Shown piece by piece: positions 34,397-43,270 of a stretch of DNA of 64,000 nt. This DNA comes from Haloplanus rubicundus (GTDB lineage Archaea > Halobacteriota > Halobacteria > Halobacteriales > Haloferacaceae): the NCBI RefSeq assembly GCF_003342675.1, contig NZ_CP031148.1:2976001-3040000 (forward strand), given 5' to 3'. A program made the translations under genes and the position numbers. The notes below the pieces were generated by a model that saw nothing but the letters and a program-made list of their open reading frames with translations, did no database searches and had not been told where the DNA came from. Within the stretch, counting starts at the first letter, position 1. Each line of letters begins with the position of its first letter.

Positions 34397-36040
34397 TCAG
34401 GCTTCGCCGTCGACCGTCTCGCTGTTCATGCCTTCGCCGTCGTTGTGGCGGCACTGCTCGGTGTAGAAGCCGAGGTCGAACTCCACGGAGTCACCCTGCA
34501 CCTCGTTGCCGTGGTCGACCGGTAGCCACCACTCGAGACCGAGGTAGACGTCGGACGAGTTGACGAAACAGTCGCGCCCCTCGGTCTCGGGGAACGCGTC
34601 GAGGCCGAGGCCCCAGTCGCCGGCGGACGGGTCGGCCATGAGCGCCATGAGCACGTCACGGAGCGATCCGGAGACGATTTCGGTGTCGCCGCCGATTGCC
34701 TGCACCAGCTGTCCGAACGCGCCCGTGATCTGGTCGGGGTCGGTGACGTCGAGGAACACGCCGTTCCCGCTCGGGCTCAGGTCCGCGATGTCCTGGAGCA
34801 GATCGTCGCCCGCCGTCCCCGCCTGGACGCCGATGGTGAAGAACGTGTCCACGTTTCCGGCGTCGACTTCGTCCTGCGCGGCGTCTCGGGCGTCGCCGAT
34901 GTTCTCGGCGCCGTTCGAGAGGATCACCATGATCGTGTCAACGTCGTCCGGGCACTCGGACAGTTCGTCGCCGGCGATGCCGATGGCGTCGTCGATGTTC
35001 GTCAGTCCGGCGTCGCCGTCGACCTCGTCGATCGCCGTCTCCAGGTCGCCGACGTCGTTCGTCAGGGCCTGCTGAAGGTTGGCACCGCTCCCGAACGTCG
35101 TCACGGCCGCCTGGTGGGGGTCGATGTCGCCGTCGTCGTCGAAGTCGAGATCGTTGATGACCGCCTTGGCGCCGTCGCGGGTCTGTTGGGCCTTCGTCCC
35201 GGCCATGGAGCCGGAGTCGTCGAGGACGAAGGAGATGCAGGCCGGATTGTTCTGTGCGGTGTCGTACAGGTTGTTACCGTCGTCGTAGAACAGGCAGGCC
35301 TGTAAGGTGTCGAGAAGTTCGACCTGCGCGTCGTCGAGGCTGTCGCCGTCGGCAGTACTGCCCTCCTCGTCGGCCGGGCCGACCGACTGCGGGTCGTCGT
35401 CCTCCGGTTCGGTGTGGCCGTTCTCGGCCCACTCGATGTTCATCGCGTTCGCCCACAGGTAGCCGGGGTTGTCACAGAGGTGTAGGCTGAACGTGACCTC
35501 GCCGAAGTCGCCCGGCTTCACGTCGTCGAGGGCGATGAGCGGCCGACCGAGGTCGTCGGGGTCCGGGTAGTCCTCACAGGGAATGACCTCCCACGGTTCC
35601 TCGGTTTCGTCGTTCACGAGGTCGTAGACGCCACCGTCCGCGAGGTTGTCGCCGTCGACGTCCGGCGCCGCTTCGACGGCCGTCGCACGCATGAAGTTCG
35701 CCACCTGATCGTTTGCGACCGCCACGCGCGGGACGTTGTTGTCCGCACACGTCGGGAACGCCCGTGCTCCAGTCGGCGGGTCTTCGCCGATGTCGAGCAT
35801 CGTGACGTCGCCGTCCTCGCCGACTTCCTCGTCCGACGACCAGTCGGAGTAGTGCTCCTCCCAGTCGACCTTCAAGTCGAGTTCGCCAGCCATGAGCGAG
35901 TTGTTCTGGAACGTCTCCTGATCGGAGAAGTACGCGGACGTGCCCAGCCCTGCCCCGGCGGAGGCGACGCCGATCGTTCCGAGTGCTGCGAGTGTCTTGC
36001 GCCGCGAGATGTTGAGTGCGGCGGAGTCGTCGTCTGTCAT
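34397..36040 (-). CDS. Secreted von Willebrand A-domain protein with SipW-type signal peptide
   Basis: 547 residues. The N-terminus ISRRKTLAALGTIGVASAGAGLGTSAYFSD is a SipW/TasA-type export signal: twin basic start, long Ala/Gly core, then AYFSDQET. A camelysin/TasA-like beta region follows, and at about residues 265-470 a vWA domain is inserted, with the MIDAS motif DDSGS (FVLDDSGSMAG) and matching TNIDDAIG and SNGAENIG segments. The C-terminus (NEVQGDSVEFDLGFYTEQCRHN) resembles the end of haloarchaeal TasA-like proteins. It probably acts outside the cell in adhesion or metal-dependent binding. No SipW-like peptidase is nearby. Confidence 0.85.
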   Translation of the reverse strand: MTDDDSAALNISRRKTLAALGTIGVASAGAGLGTSAYFSDQETFQNNSLMAGELDLKVDWEEHYSDWSSDEEVGEDGDVTMLDIGEDPPTGARAFPTCADNNVPRVAVANDQVANFMRATAVEAAPDVDGDNLADGGVYDLVNDETEEPWEVIPCEDYPDPDDLGRPLIALDDVKPGDFGEVTFSLHLCDNPGYLWANAMNIEWAENGHTEPEDDDPQSVGPADEEGSTADGDSLDDAQVELLDTLQACLFYDDGNNLYDTAQNNPACISFVLDDSGSMAGTKAQQTRDGAKAVINDLDFDDDGDIDPHQAAVTTFGSGANLQQALTNDVGDLETAIDEVDGDAGLTNIDDAIGIAGDELSECPDDVDTIMVILSNGAENIGDARDAAQDEVDAGNVDTFFTIGVQAGTAGDDLLQDIADLSPSGNGVFLDVTDPDQITGAFGQLVQAIGGDTEIVSGSLRDVLMALMADPSAGDWGLGLDAFPETEGRDCFVNSSDVYLGLEWWLPVDHGNEVQGDSVEFDLGFYTEQCRHNDGEGMNSETVDGEA

Positions 36041-36324
36041 AGTTGTGCGCTCCCTGACTCGTCTCCGGGAGCTACCTCTCAATTCAATCGACTAACATCT
36101 TCGTTATGTGCCGGATTACCGAACTAACGAAGCCATAAGTGAGTCGGTCGGATCCGGTTCGAGCGCTAACGTGTCGTTTGAAACATCCGAATGGGTGGAA
36201 GCGAACGCCTACTAACGGGCCGTCGGTCATCGGACCGTACACTCGGAGAGTCGTCCGTATTCGACTGGTTACGGGTCGGTAAGGTGCCGGTTTACAATTT
36301 CACCTGCGCACGTATCGGTGGTCG
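36041..36324. other. Intergenic region between vWA gene and DUF7344 regulator
   Basis: Holds divergent promoters. Contains a perfect 8-bp inverted repeat, CTTCGTTA (36099-36106) and TAACGAAG (36125-36132), next to a minus-strand TATA-like box (about 36133-36140). No gene seen. Confidence 0.5.
36099..36140 (-). promoter_or_regulatory. Possible operator and TATA box of the vWA gene
   Basis: The 8-bp inverted repeat with an 18-nt spacer lies just downstream of CTTATGGC in the minus-strand sense, where a repressor would block the start of transcription. Binding factor unknown; the DUF7344 neighbours are candidates. Confidence 0.35.
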
Positions 36325-36876
36325 ATGGCGGAGGACCGAATCACCCGGGACGCCGCGTTCTCGCTCCTGAGCAACCGGCGACGCCGACAACTGCTGTGCG
36401 TGCTCGCACGAAGCGGGGAGGCGCGGTCGCTGCGGGCGGCCGCGCGCGAAATCGTCGGCCGGCTGGAAGGCATCGACTCGACGGAGATCACGGACGAGGT
36501 GTACCGGAGCGTCTACGTCTCGCTCTATCAGACGCACGCGCCACAGCTGGCCGCCGAAGGAATCGTCGACTACGACGAGACGGAGCGGACGGTTCGGCTC
36601 GCCCACAACCGACGGACCGAGACGCTCCTGCGGATCGTCGGTATCGACCCGAACGGCGCGGACACCGTCGACCGACGGACGGCGCTCGTCCTGACGGGAG
36701 CCGTCGTCGTGGCGACGCTCTGTGGACTGTTCGCGCTCTTCGGCGCGGTCTGGACCGTCCCGTGGGCGGCGCTGGTGGCCGGCCTCCTCGCGTACCGGGT
36801 TCGGCAGTACGCCGGCAGGGATCTCCCCACACCCATCTGCGACTGCGGCGATCTGGCGACGAGCGACGACTCGTAG
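36325..36876 (+). CDS. Membrane-anchored wHTH regulator (DUF7344 type), copy A
   Basis: 183 residues. A wHTH domain (AAFSLLSNRRRRQLLCVLARSG, TDEVYRSVYVSLYQTHAPQLAAEGIVDYDETERTV) is followed by two membrane spans (about 123-140 and 145-162) and a short tail with the CDCGD pair. The YVSLYQTHAPQL signature marks DUF7344 proteins. A membrane tether on a DNA-binding domain suggests that a surface or envelope signal controls transcription; inferred. Confidence 0.8.
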   Translation: MAEDRITRDAAFSLLSNRRRRQLLCVLARSGEARSLRAAAREIVGRLEGIDSTEITDEVYRSVYVSLYQTHAPQLAAEGIVDYDETERTVRLAHNRRTETLLRIVGIDPNGADTVDRRTALVLTGAVVVATLCGLFALFGAVWTVPWAALVAGLLAYRVRQYAGRDLPTPICDCGDLATSDDS

Positions 36877-36951
36877 TGGGTATCGGAACTGTCCGTAGAT
36901 TCTCGCCGGACCGTCCCGGCGAAACTCTCCCACGTCGCCCGATACTCCCTC

Positions 36952-37506
36952 TCACTTCCGGATATCGTAGGCGATGGCGCTCATTCCGACCAGTGAGAGA
37001 AGCACGGCCGCGCCGAGCGAGAGGTCGGCGGGCACCATCCCGAATTCGCCGACGAAGACGACGAAGAGTGCACTCCCGAGGAGGACGACGGTGCTCAGAC
37101 CGAACTGGTTCTCCGAGAGCGTCATCGTTTGAGGCTCGTCTTCGAACCGGTCGAGATACTGGAGCAGTTCGTCGGTTCGGGCCGTCCGCTCGACGGTGCC
37201 ACGATCACGGTCGAACGAGATAGCGCCGAAATCGTCGAGTTTTGGGAGATGTGCCTGATACAGGGAGACGTACACCCGTTTGCGCTGCGTGGAGCTGACG
37301 GCGGACTCCGGAATCCCGTTCTCGACGGCCGCGACGTGGCGGGCGAGGTCACCCTGTGTCGTCGAGTCGTGGTCCCGAAGGAACTCCAGAACGAGTCGCC
37401 GCCGGTGGTTCTGGAGGATGGCGAAGATCCGATCCAGTTGCTCCGCCGATGGCTCCGGCGACTCCCTCGTACGCGTCTGCGCTTCGACGGCTCCCGTGGA
37501 ACTCAT
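36952..37506 (-). CDS. Membrane-anchored wHTH regulator (DUF7344 type), copy B
   Basis: 184 residues from MSSTGAVEAQ. It has the same design as copy A: DRIFAILQNHRRRLVLEFLRDH, VYVSLYQAHLPKLDDFGAISFD, then two membrane spans (about 132-150 and 158-178) and the end AYDIRK. It is convergent with copy A, 75 bp apart. An in-frame ATG at 37530 would add eight residues. Confidence 0.8.
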   Translation of the reverse strand: MSSTGAVEAQTRTRESPEPSAEQLDRIFAILQNHRRRLVLEFLRDHDSTTQGDLARHVAAVENGIPESAVSSTQRKRVYVSLYQAHLPKLDDFGAISFDRDRGTVERTARTDELLQYLDRFEDEPQTMTLSENQFGLSTVVLLGSALFVVFVGEFGMVPADLSLGAAVLLSLVGMSAIAYDIRK

Positions 37507-37824
37507 GAGAGCGGGTATCGCCGGGCACACATCCCCGCTCGCAGTCCGCTAGCGGTGGCTATCGCCGGAGAAAGCATCAATGACATAAACATTCATGTGC
37601 TCCAAGAGGATAACAATGGTGGAGATATTCATTCACACGGGTGAACACGGCCCGGCACTTCGATGGCCGGCGTTCGACCCGAAGAGTAAGCAGTGCCTAC
37701 CGCTGGATTCGCGGGGTTCTGGGCTCCTCCGGGCGTCTTTGGGGATGTGTGTCAATACCGATAGTCGCATGTTAACTCCACTCAAGATAATAATATAACC
37801 TTCCACTCGCTATGGATGGTTGTT
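37507..37824. other. Intergenic region with divergent promoters
   Basis: Serves regulator copy B (minus) and UPF0058 (plus). TATA-like boxes: minus-strand GTTTATGTC at 37583-37590 and plus-strand TAATATAAC at 37790-37799. Composition is lower in GC than the genes (about 37570-37640 and 37770-37800). No further gene seen. Confidence 0.45.
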
Positions 37825-38058
37825 ATGAAGAAGCAGGAGCTCATTCACCTGCACGGCCTCCTCGCGGAGGTAGAGAAACAGTGCGCAGCATGGCACGACG
37901 ACGAAATTGACCTGACCGCCTACGAGGACATGGGGGTACGACCCACATCGATCCACAAATCGAAGACCGACCACAAGGCGGCTGTTTTTAAATTGGCGAA
38001 CGGAATCACCTCTTCGCTGGAAACGACCGAGGAGCGCGTCGCTCCTCACGCGGACTGA
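37825..38058 (+). CDS. UPF0058 family protein
   Basis: 77 residues from MKKQELIHLHGLLAEVEKQC. The family pattern continues with LTAYEDMGVRPTSIHKSKTDHKAAVFKLANGIT. A second ATG nine bases upstream (37816) is possible; the TATA box at 37790-37799 would place transcription start close to either. Small helical protein, found throughout haloarchaea, function unknown. Metal or nucleic acid binding is not evident. Confidence 0.85.
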   Translation: MKKQELIHLHGLLAEVEKQCAAWHDDEIDLTAYEDMGVRPTSIHKSKTDHKAAVFKLANGITSSLETTEERVAPHAD

Positions 38059-38144
38059 ATTCGACGACCCGGCGCAGTCTCCCCCGGAACGCTACTCCCG
38101 ACGAGCCTCGGCTGTCCGTCGTGTAGCGCCGAAACGTCGCGGTA

Positions 38145-38585
38145 TCACTCGTCGACCAGTTCCTCGAACTCCGGAATGAGGTCGTCGTCCCCCTGGTCGT
38201 CCGTCTCCTCGTCCGCCGGGGCGTCCGCCTCGTCCGCGTCCTCGTCGTCGGACTCCATGGGGTCGACCCGTAACACGGAAAGCGGGACGTTCTCGAGTCG
38301 CTGGCCGATCTCCTTGCGCGCGATCCGGGACGCGTGTTCCTCCTGCTCGACGTTGAACACCTTCATCTCCAGTTCGAGGGCGACGAGCGCCTCGTCGGCA
38401 GCGATGAAGGCGGGGGGCAGTTCCTCACCCGACGGGGTGGTCCGAGACCCCATCTCGATTTCGACGTAGTTGAGGTCCGGATTCAACATCTCGCCGGTCT
38501 TGGCGATAGCGATCCGTATCGCCTCGTCGGGAGTCTCTACGTCGTACACCGGAACCGCTGCCTCGACGACGACTCGACAGTCCAT
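38145..38585 (-). CDS. DUF555 family protein (UPF0212-like)
   Basis: 146 residues starting MDCRVVVEAAVPVYDVETPDEAIRIAIAKTGEMLNPDLNYVEIEMG, a recognisable DUF555 opening. Then PAFIAADEALVALELEMKVFNVEQEEHASRIARKEIGQRL. A long acidic tail ends the protein. Broadly conserved in archaea, function unknown. The frame extends ten codons further, but the family begins at this Met. Confidence 0.85.
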   Translation of the reverse strand: MDCRVVVEAAVPVYDVETPDEAIRIAIAKTGEMLNPDLNYVEIEMGSRTTPSGEELPPAFIAADEALVALELEMKVFNVEQEEHASRIARKEIGQRLENVPLSVLRVDPMESDDEDADEADAPADEETDDQGDDDLIPEFEELVDE

Positions 38586-38745
38586 ACCACACCTAAATTG
38601 TACGTCCACCGTCATGAAGTTTCGCCTGCTGCGTTAGCGCCGTCTCGATGGGTGCGTGCCCGGCGGGTTTTTTGGTTCACTACTCGTTCAAGTCTTAGAC
38701 AACGGTGAGGACACAAATTACGGCTAAAGTTACCACTGTACGCCG

Positions 38746-38811
38746 TATTTCGATATCGTGACGAAAGGAACCGAAACAGTTACTTGAGCAAAATATGAAC
38801 TATATTTCGAT
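38746..38811 (+). promoter_or_regulatory. ars operon control region with repeated TATTTCGAT
   Basis: TATTTCGAT occurs at 38746-38754 and again at 38803-38811, with 57 bp between their starts, around the predicted arsR promoter. The downstream copy overlaps the start codon and likely transcription start, the position where an ArsR repressor would act. No palindromic ArsR operator was evident. Confidence 0.35.
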
Positions 38812-39205
38812 GGCAAACGGGACCGAACGGCTCAGACGGTATCTCGACGACGAACTCGACGAGTGTCGCAGCGAGGACGTCGACAGGCGACTCGACGAGC
38901 TCGATGCGCTCGAAGCGGCGCTCGGACGGGCGCGGGTGGACGCCGAACTCGACGTGCTCTCGGCGCTCGCCAACGAAACCCGGTACACCCTCACCCGGGT
39001 CCTCGTGGCTGCGGGCGAGGAACTCTGCGTCTGTGAACTGCACGCCGTCGTCGACGTGAGCGAGAGCGGCCTCAGCCACGCCCTCTCGACGCTCGTCGAC
39101 GCGGGCCTCGTCGAGGGGCACAAGGACGGCCGGTGGAAGAAGTACCGCGCGACCAACCGCGCGGTGGCGCTGGTGACGGTGCTGGAGGGGACCGTCGGTG
39201 AGTAG
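38810..39205 (+). CDS. arsR: ArsR family arsenic-responsive repressor
   Basis: 131 residues from MANGTERLRRYLDDELDECRS. The wHTH contains LSALANETRYTLTRVLVAAGEELCVCELHAVVDVSESGLSHALSTLVDAGLVEG. ELCVCEL in the recognition-helix neighbourhood holds the cysteine pair that binds arsenite in ArsR, so it should release DNA on arsenite binding. The long N-terminal helical segment is typical of haloarchaeal ArsR. An ATG at 38795 is possible. First gene of arsR-acr3-arsC. Confidence 0.9.
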   Translation: MANGTERLRRYLDDELDECRSEDVDRRLDELDALEAALGRARVDAELDVLSALANETRYTLTRVLVAAGEELCVCELHAVVDVSESGLSHALSTLVDAGLVEGHKDGRWKKYRATNRAVALVTVLEGTVGE

Positions 39206-40352
39206 CGCCCACGAGCACGGCCCGAACTGCGGCTGCGAGAGCTGTGGCGACCCGCGGTCGATGGATTTTCTCGATAAGTATCTCACCGTCTGGATCTTCG
39301 GCGCGATGGCCGTCGGCGTCGGTCTCGGCTACGTCGCGCCGTCGGTGACGGAGCCGATCCGAGACCTCCACCTCGTCGAAATCGGCCTCGTGGTGATGAT
39401 GTACCCACCCCTCGCCAAGGCGGACTACTCGCAGCTGCGCACTGTCTTCAGCAACTGGCGCGTCCTCGGCCTCAGCCTGATCCAGAACTGGCTCATCGGG
39501 CCGACGCTCATGTTCGGCCTCGCCGTCGTCTTCTTCAGCGGACTCGTGCCCGGTCTCCCGGCCCGCCCCGAATACTTCCTGGGCCTCGTGTTCATCGGCA
39601 TGGCCCGCTGTATCGCCATGGTGCTCGTCTGGAACGAGTTGGCCGACGGATCGACCGAGTACGTCACCGGACTGGTCGCGTTCAACAGCCTCTTTCAGAT
39701 CGTCACCTACGGCGTCTACGTCTGGTTTTTCGGGCTCGTCCTCCCACCGCTGCTGGGCATGGAGAGCCTCGTCGCCGGAATCGAGGCGTTCAACGTCTCG
39801 CCGACGCAGGTGTTCCAGGCCATCGTCGTCTTCCTCGGCATTCCCTTCGCCGGTGGCTTCCTCACCCGGTACGTGGGCACGCGGACGAAGGGGCAGGAGT
39901 GGTACGAGGAGTCGTTCGTCCCGAAGATCGATCCGCTCACCTTGGTCGCCCTGCTCTTCACGGTGATCGTCATGTTCGCCACGCAGGGGGGCAACATCGT
40001 GGCCGCGCCCGGTGACGTACTCCTGATCGCCGTGCCCCTGACCATCTACTTCGTCGTGATGTTCCTCGTGAGCTTCGGGATGGGCAAGGGCATCGGCGCC
40101 GACTACTCCACGACGACCGCCATCGGCTTCACCGCCGCCTCGAACAACTTCGAACTCGCCATCGCCGTCGCCGTCGCCGTCTTCGGCGTCGGCTCCGGTA
40201 TCGCCTTCACCACCGTCGTCGGTCCGCTGATCGAGGTGCCCGTCCTGCTCGCGCTGGTCAACGTCGCGCTCTACTTCCAGCGTCGGTTCGACTGGAGCGA
40301 CGCCACACCCGGCGGTATCGACGCCGCGACGACCGACCCCACCGACGACTGA
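39198..40352 (+). CDS. acr3: Arsenite efflux transporter, ACR3 family
   Basis: 384 residues from a GTG that overlaps the arsR stop by 8 bp (translational coupling). About ten membrane spans. Family signatures: MMYPPLAKADYSQLRTVF, GLVFIGMARCIAMVLVWNELA (the conserved Cys of TM4 that carries arsenite) and GFTAASNNFELAIAVAVAVFG. The N-terminal 22 residues (HEHGPNCGCESCGD) are rich in Cys and His and precede the usual start of the domain near MDFLDKYLT. They may bind metalloid or metal. Confidence 0.93.
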   Translation: MSSAHEHGPNCGCESCGDPRSMDFLDKYLTVWIFGAMAVGVGLGYVAPSVTEPIRDLHLVEIGLVVMMYPPLAKADYSQLRTVFSNWRVLGLSLIQNWLIGPTLMFGLAVVFFSGLVPGLPARPEYFLGLVFIGMARCIAMVLVWNELADGSTEYVTGLVAFNSLFQIVTYGVYVWFFGLVLPPLLGMESLVAGIEAFNVSPTQVFQAIVVFLGIPFAGGFLTRYVGTRTKGQEWYEESFVPKIDPLTLVALLFTVIVMFATQGGNIVAAPGDVLLIAVPLTIYFVVMFLVSFGMGKGIGADYSTTTAIGFTAASNNFELAIAVAVAVFGVGSGIAFTTVVGPLIEVPVLLALVNVALYFQRRFDWSDATPGGIDAATTDPTDD

Positions 40353-40354
40353 TC

Positions 40355-40798
40355 ATGTCCGACACCACCACCCAACCGACCCGTATCGCCTTCGTCTGCG
40401 TCCAGAACGCCGGCCGCTCGCAGATGGCGACCGCCTTCGCCGAGCGCGAACGCGAGCGTCGCGGCCTCGACGTGACGATCCTGACCGGCGGCACCCACCC
40501 CGCCGACGCGGTCCACGACGAAGTGATCGACGCCATGGCGGACCTCGGGATCGACCTCTCCGACCGGACGCCCCGAGAGATCACCACGGACGAACTCCGG
40601 TCGTGTGACTACGTGGCGACGATGGGCTGTTCGACGCTCGAACTGGACGATACGCCCACCGTCGACGTGCGCGACTGGGCACTCGACGACCCCGATGGGG
40701 AGGACGTCGACCGCGTCCACGACATCCGCGACGAAATCGATTCCCGCGTGCGCGCGCTGTTCGACGAGATCGAAGCCGAACGCGGAGCGAGCGCGTAG
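40355..40798 (+). CDS. arsC: Arsenate reductase/low-molecular-weight phosphatase family
   Basis: 147 residues. The P-loop FVCVQNAGRSQMATAF contains the nucleophilic cysteine in the CxNxxRS-type motif shared by thioredoxin-type ArsC and low-molecular-weight tyrosine phosphatases. The general acid aspartate region is VRDWALDDPDGEDVD. It begins two bases after the acr3 stop, so arsenate reduction and arsenite export are coupled in one operon. The third Cys of the thioredoxin-type relay is not obvious. Confidence 0.9.
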   Translation: MSDTTTQPTRIAFVCVQNAGRSQMATAFAERERERRGLDVTILTGGTHPADAVHDEVIDAMADLGIDLSDRTPREITTDELRSCDYVATMGCSTLELDDTPTVDVRDWALDDPDGEDVDRVHDIRDEIDSRVRALFDEIEAERGASA

Positions 40799-40803
40799 GG
40801 CGC

Positions 40804-41718
40804 TCACTCCCCGCCTGCGCGGAGATAATAGAAGAGATACGTCTGGGCGTAGCCCGCGAACTCGCCGCCGAGTCGCTCGCGGATCGCCCGCGAGGTGTCT
40901 GCGTACGACCCCTTGTCGCAGTCGGGATAGTGGTCCGCGATGGCCGACCGAATCCACGTATCGAGCGGCACGGCTTCGAGATACCCCAGCGAGAACAGCA
41001 ACACGCAGTCGGCCACCTTGTCGCCGACGCCGACGAACCCCGTGAGGTAGTCGCGGGCCGCCTCGTAGTCGCGTCCCCGGGCTGCCGCGGGGTCGGCCTC
41101 CCCCTCGGCGACCATCTCCGCAGTCCGTTGCACGTACGGCGCCCGATAGCCGAGCTTCAGGTCGCGGAGTTCGGCCTCGGAGCGCGCCGCGAGCTGGGCC
41201 GGCGTCGGGAAGGCGTGGTAGGTCCGGCCGTCGACGGCGAGCCGGTCGCCGTACTCGCGGGCGAGCGCGGTCTGCATCCCGTGGATGCGCGACACCCGCA
41301 TCTGCGCCGAGCAGATGAAGGAGATCAGACAGGGAAAGGGTGGGTCCCGAACCAGCCGCATCCCTCGATACGTCTCGTAGGCGCGATCGAGGAGCGGGTC
41401 GTCCGGCGTCGCCGCGAGGATGGCCTCCAAGTCGTCGTCCAGCCGAAGGAGGTGGGTGAGGATGGGGACGGCGTCGGTCGTCGACTCCCACTCCAGTCGC
41501 CCCTCGGTCTGGCGCACCCGAACCACGGCGCGGTCGTTCCCTACCGCGTCGAGCGGCGGGACGACCGTCTCGTACCACGCGTCGCCGCCGTGTGCATCCA
41601 TCCGCTCGTACATCCCACCGTCCGACCGGTCCCAGAGGTAGCTCTGCCCGCTCTCGACGGTCGCCTGCAGGTCGAAGTCGCCGTCGAGGTCGGCCAGCGG
41701 GATGGCGCCGCGTTCCAT
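40804..41718 (-). CDS. ogg: 8-oxoguanine DNA glycosylase/DNA lyase (OGG1-type)
   Basis: 304 residues. N-terminal OGG_N region (GDFDLQATVESGQSYLWDR with the QSYxW pattern), then a helix-hairpin-helix GPD domain: ISFICSAQMRVSRIHGMQTALA, LKLGYRAPYVQRTAEMV and VGVGDKVADCVLLFSLGYLEAVPLDTWI. The last holds the catalytic Lys of the hairpin and the Asp near its end. It removes 8-oxoguanine and nicks the strand. Convergent with the ars operon. Confidence 0.9.
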   Translation of the reverse strand: MERGAIPLADLDGDFDLQATVESGQSYLWDRSDGGMYERMDAHGGDAWYETVVPPLDAVGNDRAVVRVRQTEGRLEWESTTDAVPILTHLLRLDDDLEAILAATPDDPLLDRAYETYRGMRLVRDPPFPCLISFICSAQMRVSRIHGMQTALAREYGDRLAVDGRTYHAFPTPAQLAARSEAELRDLKLGYRAPYVQRTAEMVAEGEADPAAARGRDYEAARDYLTGFVGVGDKVADCVLLFSLGYLEAVPLDTWIRSAIADHYPDCDKGSYADTSRAIRERLGGEFAGYAQTYLFYYLRAGGE

Positions 41719-41757
41719 GGACCGGGGTTGGCCCCCGCCGGTTTCCCGGTTTCGTTT

Positions 41758-43188
41758 CTACTCCTCGTCGTAGGCCGCCGCGAGGGGGCGCTGCTCGACG
41801 CCGCGGTCCGCCCGGTAGTCCGCGGCGACGGCGAGGACGGCGACGCCGACGAGTTCCCACAGAACGAGCGCGGGGACGACGGTCGAGAGCGGGTCGCTCA
41901 CGAGGACGGCCTCGTCGACGGCCACGAGTGCCGGTGCCCAGCGCGTGAACACGAGGGACGTAGCGGGGTCGAGAACCAGCACGCGCGAGAGGACGACGAG
42001 GGCCGTGGCGACGCCGACGAGGGAGACGAGCGCCAGCGCCGGCGCCGGAGGACGGAACCGGCACCGGCGATAGAGCGCCGGCCGGAGGACGGGGAGGAGT
42101 CCGACGGCCGCCGCGAGCGCGCCGTAGCCGACGAAGACGCCCGCGATAGAGAGGTAGAGTGCCTGTCCGACCAGATCGAGGGCGACGACGGTGCCCGCGA
42201 GCAGGCCAGTCAGCGCCAGCGCGGGGTCCGGCAGTCCCGGCCGCGTCTCGGCGGCGACCCCCGGCACGAGTTCGTCGAACCCACGGAGCGTCCGGGTCGG
42301 GAGCCACGTCGTCGCGAGGGCGGCGCTGATCGTCGCGAGGACGGTGCCGGGGACGACGAGGCGAGCGGCGTCGACGCCGAGGCCGCTGGCGGCGGCGTCG
42401 GCGAAGGGGGCCGTCGCGAACACCAGCCGGGGCCACGGGATGACACCCAGCGTGACGAACGCCGCGACGGCGGCGACGAATCCGGCGATCAGGACGCCGA
42501 CGAGGACCGCCCGCGGCGCGGTCCGCCGCGGGTCGCGCGTGACCGCCGAGGCGGCGGCAGCGGCGTCGAAGCCGACGAAGCCGAACAGCGTGGCGACCGC
42601 CGCGGCGCCGATGGCGGCCAGCGGTCGGTCGCGGAGCGTCGGCGTCGGGAAGAGCGGCGAGAAGTTGTCGGGGGCGATGGCGAGGAGGGCGGCGACGGCC
42701 ATCCCGCCGAGGAAGAGGAGCAGGGGTCCGGTCGCGTAGAGCTGGAGGCGACCGGCGGCGGTAGGACCGAGGGCGTGGACGGCGACGACACAGGCGAGGA
42801 CGACGAGGGCGGCGACATTCGGAGAGAGGGAGACGAGCCCGGAGAGCGACTGGCCGAGCGCGGCGATGAGGGTGGCGAGGACGGCGGCGTACGCGCCGAC
42901 CATCGGCCACGCGGCGAGGAAGCCGAGCGAGCGCGCGCCCGCCGTCCGGGAGACGGCGGCGAAGACGAGGCCGTCGCGCTCGGCCAGCGGGCTGGACAGG
43001 TAGACGGCGTAGGCGACGGCGATCGAACAGATCGCGAGCGTGCCGGCGACGTAGGCGACGGGCGTGGCGGGACCGCCGAGGTTCTCGACGCCGTGTGGAA
43101 GGACGAACACCCCCGCACCGAGCGGGAGGCCGAGCGAGACGGCGACGGCGTGGCGGACGCCCAGCGGACGGTCGCGGGACACGGTCAC
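41758..43188 (-). CDS. APC superfamily amino acid/polyamine permease
   Basis: 476 residues with about twelve membrane spans. The first TM carries [20 protein letters not shown], the unwound glycine-rich TM1 of APC transporters, and TM6 has [24 protein letters not shown]. Substrate unknown. Ends in an acidic tail. It is divergent from thrS. Confidence 0.87.
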   Translation of the reverse strand: MTVSRDRPLGVRHAVAVSLGLPLGAGVFVLPHGVENLGGPATPVAYVAGTLAICSIAVAYAVYLSSPLAERDGLVFAAVSRTAGARSLGFLAAWPMVGAYAAVLATLIAALGQSLSGLVSLSPNVAALVVLACVVAVHALGPTAAGRLQLYATGPLLLFLGGMAVAALLAIAPDNFSPLFPTPTLRDRPLAAIGAAAVATLFGFVGFDAAAAASAVTRDPRRTAPRAVLVGVLIAGFVAAVAAFVTLGVIPWPRLVFATAPFADAAASGLGVDAARLVVPGTVLATISAALATTWLPTRTLRGFDELVPGVAAETRPGLPDPALALTGLLAGTVVALDLVGQALYLSIAGVFVGYGALAAAVGLLPVLRPALYRRCRFRPPAPALALVSLVGVATALVVLSRVLVLDPATSLVFTRWAPALVAVDEAVLVSDPLSTVVPALVLWELVGVAVLAVAADYRADRGVEQRPLAAAYDEE

Positions 43189-43240
43189 ACGGGGCGTGGC
43201 AGGGAAAAATAGCTTGCGCGGGCGTGAGCGTGTTCGACAG

Positions 43241-43248
43241 TATTATTC
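43241..43248 (+). promoter_or_regulatory. TATA box of thrS
   Basis: TATTATTC lies 30 bp before the ATG, consistent with a leaderless message. Confidence 0.6.
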
Positions 43249-43270
43249 CGTTCGTCCGACTTCCACCGGT

